Shown here one piece after another: positions 58,823 through 64,000 of a stretch of 64,000 nt of DNA (its first letter is position 1; each line of letters starts with the position of its first letter). The DNA is taken from contig SUVV01000004.1 of NCBI GenBank assembly GCA_015061805.1, positions 101,349-165,348 on the forward strand, written 5' to 3'. The notes beneath the pieces are model-generated. The model searched no databases. It saw nothing but the letters and a program-made list of their open reading frames with translations, and was not told where the DNA came from. Position numbers and translations under genes: made by a program. This DNA is from Lentisphaerota bacterium (GTDB lineage Bacteria > Verrucomicrobiota > Lentisphaeria > Victivallales > Victivallaceae).

Positions 58823-60643
58823 TTATTTCCCAGCCGCTGCGACCTTATCAGGGATAGTTATTGTAATATTCCGGTACTTGTAATTGGACGGAGCAATCAA
58901 CTGACGCCCGGGCAGTGAATACTCTTTGATTTCTGCCGGGCGGTAATCGGAGCGAAAAATCTCTTTTTTTACCGTCACATTGTCCTGAATATATTTCATC
59001 GGCTTTTGGCAGAACAGATCAACAGGCAGAGTTTGATTTTCCGGAAGTTTTCCGTGTTCAAGGCGGTACAACTCCTGATCAATGAAAAATCTGATCGCTT
59101 CCTGTTCCAGAATATTCTGCAAATTACGGTTTCCGGATGAGTGAACTGCCGGAATCATACTGTAGGCAAAATAATTGAACACAGAAGAAATTTTTATGTC
59201 CGGAACATCGTGAAGTTTGCTTACCTTGCTGTAAACACGCAAAAAATTCAACCGGTTGCACTCGTAAACCAGCCAGCCTTGCGGAAAAATATTAAAAAAG
59301 TTTTTAAGTGGAACCACTGCCTGACCGTCTCCGGTCGTTCCGGTGTTGACAAATCCGGTAATAAAATCAAAGCCGCCAAGTGTTTCACTCCAAATGGCAT
59401 TACGTTCCAGAGAAGCCATGTTTTCCCGGATAACACAACTGCGCTGTTTCACATAAAGCAAATCATCTCCGGTCAGTATCTGTGCAGCAAGGACATTTTC
59501 GATCGCCCGGATTTTGGTGATATCAACCGCATTTTTGCGAAGCATTCCGATAAGAAACGGTACTTTACTCAAATAATCGCTCAAATTATCCAACCGTTTC
59601 AACGCCGCAACCACGGCTTCCCGGTCGCCCCGCTCCAACGCGAAACGGATATTCCATACCTGCAGATCAGCTAATCTCCCTATGATCAGAAAATCCGGCA
59701 AAAGAGTTCCGGAGAGTTCATATTTTTTAATCTTCCACGGATACGCCGGGAGTTCTTCCGAAATCATCCGGTCGAATTTGGCATATTGAGGCGACGAAAA
59801 AAACTTTTTCCGCCACGCGGCAAGTTCGGTTGGCGAAAATTCGGCAAATGGCTGCTCAAGTTCCCGGGTATTGAGTTCAGGATCGTTACAAAAGTCGATC
59901 TCCTGCCAGAATTTTTCATCGACTTTCCGGTTGCCAAACACAAATTTCTGAAACGCTTCAATGGTCAGCGGGCGACCGAAATTTTTGCCAACTTGGGCAA
60001 TTTCCGTCCGGACACGATTCCGGACAAACAGCGCCGATGCGCGCAATCCAAAGTAAACGGCAATCACCAGCACAACCAGAATTTTCACCGGAATCGTAAA
60101 GTTTTCCCGGAAGGAATAACCGCCGATCACACTGAAAACCTTGCCGCTTGCCAACACGCTTGCGGCAAGCAGCAGCACCGATGCCACGCACCAATAGGGC
60201 AAACTCCACGCCCCGGTTTTGAGATATTCCAAAAAGCAGCCGTCGTGGTAATAATTTTTGGTCACCAGGTCAACGATATATGTTACACTTGCCGCCGTTC
60301 CGCCCCAGAGCAGAATCATCACGGCGAACCACTTCCAGAATATCGAAGTGCATTTTTCCCGGCGCAAACTGCACCAGAACGAAATTTGCTTTACCAGACA
60401 GTGTATTACCAACAGCAAAAGCAGTAAAACAAGATACAACTGCCACGGGTAATCGGAGATGTGGATATTATCGATCCCGAAACGGAATACCCCGAGACAA
60501 AAAGAGCCAAAAACAAAAATACCGTGACTGAGAAAAAAGAGCGTTCCCAGCAGCCACGCGCCCAGAAAAAATAAGACCAGACTTTCAAAAGCGCTCTTGC
60601 CGGGAGTATTGAGACGGAAAACTTTTTGCAGAAACTTTTTCAT
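58823..60643 (-). CDS. Large membrane protein of unknown function (four to five TMs plus long soluble domain)
   Basis: 606 residues from the ATG at 60643. Hydrophobic segments at about 24-46, 65-82, 106-124, 146-163 and 185-205 are followed by a 400-residue soluble, probably extracytoplasmic, helical domain (FGRPLTIEAFQKFVFGNRK; LERGDREAVVAALKRLDNL) and a C-terminal beta-rich part (YRNITITIPDKV). No similarity to known families is apparent from reading. First gene of a cluster with 58285 and 57983, and divergent from the DUF3592 protein; it shares with it the accessory, repeat-bounded region. Confidence 0.7.
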   Translation of the reverse strand: MKKFLQKVFRLNTPGKSAFESLVLFFLGAWLLGTLFFLSHGIFVFGSFCLGVFRFGIDNIHISDYPWQLYLVLLLLLLVIHCLVKQISFWCSLRREKCTSIFWKWFAVMILLWGGTAASVTYIVDLVTKNYYHDGCFLEYLKTGAWSLPYWCVASVLLLAASVLASGKVFSVIGGYSFRENFTIPVKILVVLVIAVYFGLRASALFVRNRVRTEIAQVGKNFGRPLTIEAFQKFVFGNRKVDEKFWQEIDFCNDPELNTRELEQPFAEFSPTELAAWRKKFFSSPQYAKFDRMISEELPAYPWKIKKYELSGTLLPDFLIIGRLADLQVWNIRFALERGDREAVVAALKRLDNLSDYLSKVPFLIGMLRKNAVDITKIRAIENVLAAQILTGDDLLYVKQRSCVIRENMASLERNAIWSETLGGFDFITGFVNTGTTGDGQAVVPLKNFFNIFPQGWLVYECNRLNFLRVYSKVSKLHDVPDIKISSVFNYFAYSMIPAVHSSGNRNLQNILEQEAIRFFIDQELYRLEHGKLPENQTLPVDLFCQKPMKYIQDNVTVKKEIFRSDYRPAEIKEYSLPGRQLIAPSNYKYRNITITIPDKVAAAGK

Positions 60644-60736
60644 TTTCACCGTGCCCCCCGAAATCATTCTGCACTTAATATATCATCCTCCGCAAATATT
60701 TGCAAATCGTACTGTTATCGAAAAAGAAGAGGCTCA

Positions 60737-60765
60737 TTGACAAATCACATCATTGGTGATATATT
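60737..60765 (+). promoter_or_regulatory. Promoter of the DUF3592 gene
   Basis: TTGACA (60737-60742), 17 bases ending TTGGTGA, TATATT (60760-60765), about 35 bases before the ATG. Confidence 0.75.
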
Positions 60766-60805
60766 CAATAATGTTGCAAATCTTCATTATTCACGGAAAA
60801 CAATC

Positions 60806-61879
60806 ATGAATTACATCGAAAAACAATTAAAAAGCAGAAATATTCTATTCGTTTTTCTGACAGTTATTATGCTGGGGCTGGCAGTTATGCTTTCTGTACT
60901 CCGTTACCAAGAAGAACTCAAATGGAAAGAAGTTCAATCGTGGCAGAAACTTCCGGCAACCGTCGTCAGCCATCAGGAAAAAACCTCCCGGAACGGCAAA
61001 AACAACTACACCTACAGCGAAATCACCTACCGCTGTCAGGTCGGCAACCGCACCTATTTCGGTCATGACTGCGGCGTTGGCGGCAGAACTCTCCTGCCGA
61101 AAAAATTCCACAAAAGCGGCGCAAAAGTCGAATGCTATTTCAATCCCCGAACCAAAGCAACCCGCCTCGCCTATTATAATGATGATCTTCTGACCTTTAT
61201 TATTATCATCATCATATTTTTCGGCGGCTTCGCCTCTGTCGCATCGTCGATCTGGAAAAACAGAAATTTTGATACGAAAACCGTCCCTCCTGAATTCGCC
61301 GCCCGCTTGTCCCCGGTTCCGGAATTGTCCGGACGCTTCAGCATCCGAAAAAGTATTGCTTACCTGGAATGGGACGGACAATCCGCCTGCCCGGGAATAA
61401 TCCTGCTCCCCAGAAAGGACAAAGCAAATATATTCCGCTCCCTGTTTTTTCTGGCAATCACTCTGTTTCTGCTGATTATCGGACTCTTTCCCAAACCTCA
61501 AGCAATAATGCTCTTCTATGCCGGAGTAAACTTTGTTTTTTTCATCTGCTGTTTCAAAAAGCGCCCCATGCTGATCCTGGACCCAATTAAAAAAATCTTT
61601 TACCAGACCGGAAAAGCAGACAAAATTCCATCTGCTAAAAAGCAGGTGCCGTTTTCCGCTGTGCAGGCGGTATATCTGATCTGGCTGGTCAAGTCAAACT
61701 GCATGGGATTACTGCTGCAAACCCAAAAAGGAAACATTATCTTATACCGACACGATTCTCAACAACTGATGCGCGATGCCGTAAAACTGGTAAATCTCAT
61801 CGATCCCGCGCTGCCGATGTACGACCTCCTGCACCGGGAATTCGACCCCAAATACCGCCAGGGCTATTGCCTGCTGTAA
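60806..61879 (+). CDS. DUF3592-domain membrane protein
   Basis: 357 residues from the ATG at 60806. TM1 (about 12-32); an extracytoplasmic beta domain with KLPATVVSHQEKTS and YSEITYRCQVGNRTYFGHD (about 48-90), the DUF3592 pattern; TM2 (about 130-152, isoleucine-rich); two further TM segments (about 212-232, 234-250); and a cytoplasmic domain ending in QGYCLL. Function of DUF3592 is unknown. Followed 18 bases later by repeat copy 2. Confidence 0.75.
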   Translation: MNYIEKQLKSRNILFVFLTVIMLGLAVMLSVLRYQEELKWKEVQSWQKLPATVVSHQEKTSRNGKNNYTYSEITYRCQVGNRTYFGHDCGVGGRTLLPKKFHKSGAKVECYFNPRTKATRLAYYNDDLLTFIIIIIIFFGGFASVASSIWKNRNFDTKTVPPEFAARLSPVPELSGRFSIRKSIAYLEWDGQSACPGIILLPRKDKANIFRSLFFLAITLFLLIIGLFPKPQAIMLFYAGVNFVFFICCFKKRPMLILDPIKKIFYQTGKADKIPSAKKQVPFSAVQAVYLIWLVKSNCMGLLLQTQKGNIILYRHDSQQLMRDAVKLVNLIDPALPMYDLLHREFDPKYRQGYCLL

Positions 61880-61896
61880 CTTACGGGGTATGGATA

Positions 61897-61983
61897 TTGG
61901 GGGAAGGGAAAAACTTTTTTTCTCGGGAAAAAAAGTTTTTCCCTTCCCCCAAACCCCCATCCTTTTTCAAAAAAAGCGGGGTA
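61897..61983. repeat. Long-hairpin dispersed repeat, copy 2
   Basis: Arms 61899-61922 and 61927-61950 pair perfectly over 24 bp, and the 30 bases after them match copy 1. The loops differ (TCGG here, ACGA there). Both copies follow the stop of a plus-strand gene within 20 bp. Confidence 0.85.
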
Positions 61984-62177
61984 TTGCCGCTCCGCTGTCG
62001 CGGCAAGACTATAAATTTATCATATCATTACTCACGAAGTGAGCGCTTCATGTTTGCCGCAGGCAAACGCTTCACATTGCAAGCAATGCTTCACGCAGGA
62101 TTTATCCTGCTCTTCACGTTGGTTTGCATGCGCAAACCAACACAATAGCGGGGTATTGCCGCTCCGCTGTCGCGGCA
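61975..62177. repeat. Array of small palindromes between 31-bp direct repeats
   Basis: A 31-base unit starting AGCGGGGTATTGCCGCTC occurs at 61975-62005 and 62147-62177. Between them lie five different perfect or near-perfect palindromes joined by GCTTCAC/T linkers: TCACGAAGTGA, GTTTGCCGCAGGCAAAC, ATTGCAAGCAAT, GCAGGATTTATCCTGC and a 24-base one (62118-62141). No coding frame is convincing here (about 62006-62146). Confidence 0.8.
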
Positions 62178-62260
62178 TAACTTACTCCTGTGGGAACACA
62201 GTTATTGAAAAAAATATTATCTCCGCACTTTCTTCCGGAGTTAAAAATACGCTGTGCTTA

Positions 62261-62289
62261 TTGAAAAAGATAAAAAGTTGAATTATATT
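62261..62289 (+). promoter_or_regulatory. Promoter of the CE7 esterase gene
   Basis: TTGAAA (62261-62266), 17 bases, TATATT (62284-62289), 35 bases before the ATG. Confidence 0.7.
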
Positions 62290-62323
62290 AAAGTACCATT
62301 AACTGAAACTTTGAGGTGAAATC

Positions 62324-63706
62324 ATGTATTCATTAAAAAAATCTTTGTCTCTGCTGTTGATCTTCGGTATGTTTATCGTGCTTAAAGCCGCCGATAAATA
62401 TGATTTCAAACTTTCGCTTGACAAAAAAAATGGAATCTATACCAAAGGTGACAAAATCAAACTTTCGCTCAAGTATCTGCTCAACAGAAAGGCCTACAAC
62501 GGTCCGGTCAGCATCACCGTACGCACCGCAGACTGGAAAACCGATACCAAAGTGTTTGATGCCCCCCCTGCTGAATTTATCTACAGCACCGATAAATCTC
62601 CGGAAACAGTAAATTTTATCGTTACTCCGCTCAATGCCGATAAAAAACCCGTTCTCATCGGCAAAGGCAAAAGAGTCAGACCGCGTACCTTTATGATCGG
62701 AGCGGCGATCGATCCGCAGGAATTCAAAACCGGCTCTGCTGAACCGGCCGACTTCAAACAGTTCTGGGATAACGCCAAAGCTGAACTTGCCAAAGTTCCC
62801 GTCAAAGAACTGGAACGCAAAGAACTTCCCGTCAGTAATGCCAAAGTCGGCAAAGTGCCCAGTTATTTTGCTTTTATCATCGCTGCAAAAATGCCTTTCC
62901 CCAAAGTGCTTGAAGGAAAGTTCAAAGCATGGGATGTCAAAGTCGCCTGTGTCGGCGTGCCGGTCTCCGGAGTTCTCACCATCCCGACCAATGCCAAACC
63001 CAAAAGCCTTCCCGCGATCGTTTCTTTCAACGGCGCTCCCGGCAAATCAGCCAAAGCCGCTTTCGCGGACAACGTTATCCGCTTCGATGTCAACCCGCAC
63101 GGTTTTGAAAACGGTCAGCCTGACGCATTTTACAAAAACATCCACGCCACCAAACTCAAAGCCTATATGTTCCGCGGCACCAACAACCGTGACAAATGCT
63201 ATTTCCTCGGAATGTATCTCCGCGCCCAACGCGCGCTGGATTATGTGAAATCCCTGCCGGAATATGATGGAAAAACCCTCATCGTCGTCGGCAACAGTCA
63301 GGGCGGCGGTCAGACTCTCGCCGCCGCCGGATTGGACAGCGATGTCAAATTGATCTATGCTTCTGTTGCGGCAATGTGCGACCATGGCGGCGGTCTTGTT
63401 AATCGCCGTCCCGGCTGGCCCCGGCTGCTCCGCGCTAAAAACGGCAAGGCGGTTGTCCCGGCGGTCGGCAAAACTGCGCCCTACTTTGATGCGGCGATCT
63501 TCGCTAAATACGTCAAAGCAGAAGCCTATCTCACGGTGGGACTGGTCGATGAAGTCTGTGCTCCGGCATCTGTTTTCTGTGCATACAACAACATCCCGGG
63601 CAAAAAGCATCTGGCGATTCTCCCCTATCACGGCCACAGCCGCACCTATTCCCTTGAGTTCAACAAGCGCCTTCTGGAAGTCATTGAGGCTGCCGCGAAG
63701 AAATAA
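62324..63706 (+). CDS. Secreted acetyl xylan esterase-like alpha/beta hydrolase (CE7/AXE1)
   Basis: 460 residues. Signal peptide (MYSLKKSLSLLLIFGMFIVL, cleavage near KAA). An N-terminal beta domain (about 25-130) precedes the hydrolase domain: FKQFWDNAKAELAKVP (about 145), LPAIVSFNGAPGKS (about 226), nucleophile GNSQGGGQTLAAAGLD (Ser about 324), LTVGLVDEVCAPASVF (Asp about 408) and YHGHSRTYS (His about 436). The VDEVCAP triad region is typical of CE7 cephalosporin-C/acetyl-xylan esterases. AGGTGA lies 7 bases before the ATG. Confidence 0.88.
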   Translation: MYSLKKSLSLLLIFGMFIVLKAADKYDFKLSLDKKNGIYTKGDKIKLSLKYLLNRKAYNGPVSITVRTADWKTDTKVFDAPPAEFIYSTDKSPETVNFIVTPLNADKKPVLIGKGKRVRPRTFMIGAAIDPQEFKTGSAEPADFKQFWDNAKAELAKVPVKELERKELPVSNAKVGKVPSYFAFIIAAKMPFPKVLEGKFKAWDVKVACVGVPVSGVLTIPTNAKPKSLPAIVSFNGAPGKSAKAAFADNVIRFDVNPHGFENGQPDAFYKNIHATKLKAYMFRGTNNRDKCYFLGMYLRAQRALDYVKSLPEYDGKTLIVVGNSQGGGQTLAAAGLDSDVKLIYASVAAMCDHGGGLVNRRPGWPRLLRAKNGKAVVPAVGKTAPYFDAAIFAKYVKAEAYLTVGLVDEVCAPASVFCAYNNIPGKKHLAILPYHGHSRTYSLEFNKRLLEVIEAAAKK

Positions 63707-63768
63707 TCATCTCTGAACTCTGCAGCAGTTTCGGCAAAAATCCAAGGGAGCTGCTGCAAAATGGCTTT

Positions 63769-63808
63769 GCGGGGAAGACCACTTTTTGAAAAAGGTTTTC
63801 TTCCCCGC
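63769..63808. repeat. Imperfect hairpin related to the long-hairpin repeats
   Basis: GCGGGGAAGA (63769-63778) and TCTTCCCCGC (63799-63808) pair over 10 bp around a CTTTTT/AAAAAG inner step. It is 62 bp after the esterase stop and resembles the G-rich arms of the two long-hairpin repeats. Confidence 0.65.
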
Positions 63809-63881
63809 GCCCCATCTGACAAAAACGTTCAGCTCTGACAATAGAAAAAGGCTGTTGCTCACCCTTTTTAAGGTTTTGATG

Positions 63882-64000
63882 TGACCCCAAAAATTTGGAC
63901 GGGTTAAATTATGTGGAATGGGTTCGGTATTTTACCGGGCTCATTCCTTTTAATGTTAAAGATACTCTTTCGTTATTGAAATAGCAAATGTATTCTTCAA
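63882..64000 (-). mobile_element. End of an IS3-family insertion sequence (continues beyond window)
   Basis: The inverted-repeat-like end TGACCCCAAAAATTTGGAC (63882-63900) is typical of IS3/IS150-group elements. The transposase end follows immediately on the minus strand. Confidence 0.85.
63909..64000 (-). CDS. IS3-family transposase, C-terminal end only
   Basis: The last 30 codons read EEYICYFNNERVSLTLKGMSP then VKYRTHST, ending with TAA at 63909. Y(I)xYFNxxR...LKGMSPxxYR is the OrfB (rve/DDE) C-terminal signature. The start is beyond the window. The YFNNER form suggests a functional end. Confidence 0.85.
   Translation of the reverse strand, partial: EEYICYFNNERVSLTLKGMSPVKYRTHST

Noticed and set aside
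61975..62177. CRISPR array
   Set aside because: Only two direct repeats, and the sequences between are palindromes with common linkers, not unique spacers.

Overview
The window looks like a chromosomal segment of a Lentisphaerota (Victivallales-type) gut or environmental bacterium of the PVC superphylum. The clues are a pilus-like locus with the layout of the Akkermansia Amuc_1098-1102 region (PilM-PilN fusion, Amuc_1100-like protein, secretins), many secreted glycan-degrading enzymes each next to its own AraC-type regulator, a Gram-negative envelope (lipoproteins, TonB-ExbB-ExbD, a WaaP-like kinase), and moderate GC with AT-rich promoters. No read-level or database check was possible; the taxonomic call is inference.

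Layout. 1-15 kb is carbohydrate metabolism on the minus strand: two tandem hexosaminidase-like hydrolases under an AraC regulator, an MFS transporter, a GH39-like lipoprotein plus a sialidase-like BNR protein, a Gfo/Idh/MocA oxidoreductase with a divergent AraC regulator, and an epimerase-DapA-TetR operon; rsmG and a two-TM protein are the only plus-strand pair besides the AraC gene. 15-27.5 kb holds trmO and then the pilus-like operon (two tandem secretins at its 3' end, closed by a strong terminator), with secG and tpiA upstream. 27.6-39.3 kb: two small lipoproteins, an RsmE-TPR-lipoprotein fusion, an iron-type ABC importer, a divergent sigma70-family factor overlapping ispD, a NagB-like/PIG-L amino-sugar pair, and tilS. 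39.4-43.9 kb (plus): rdgB, an RluA-type synthase, a small membrane protein, an XPB-type helicase and a Bax1/DUF790-type nuclease in one tight cluster. 43.8-48.1 kb (minus): ExbB-ExbD-TonB, a DAACS symporter and an SDR. 48.2-50.1 kb (plus): ROK kinase and FAD-dependent reductase. 50.2-53.6 kb (minus): WaaP-like kinase, SGNH esterase, tRNA-Arg(ACG), rpsI-rplM. 53.8-64 kb is accessory: a secreted beta-helix protein, a Tat-type aldo/keto reductase with two ferredoxin clusters, a toxin-like nuclease fragment, four unfamiliar membrane proteins, a CE7 esterase, dispersed long hairpins and palindrome arrays, and the end of an IS3-family element at the right edge.

Promoters are unusually easy to read: about fifteen genes have TTGnnn, 16-17 bases, then TATATT or a close variant, often with GGTG directly before the -10 box. 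Intrinsic terminators are present after the secretin operon, the oxidoreductase, the PIG-L gene, the FAD reductase and the tRNA.
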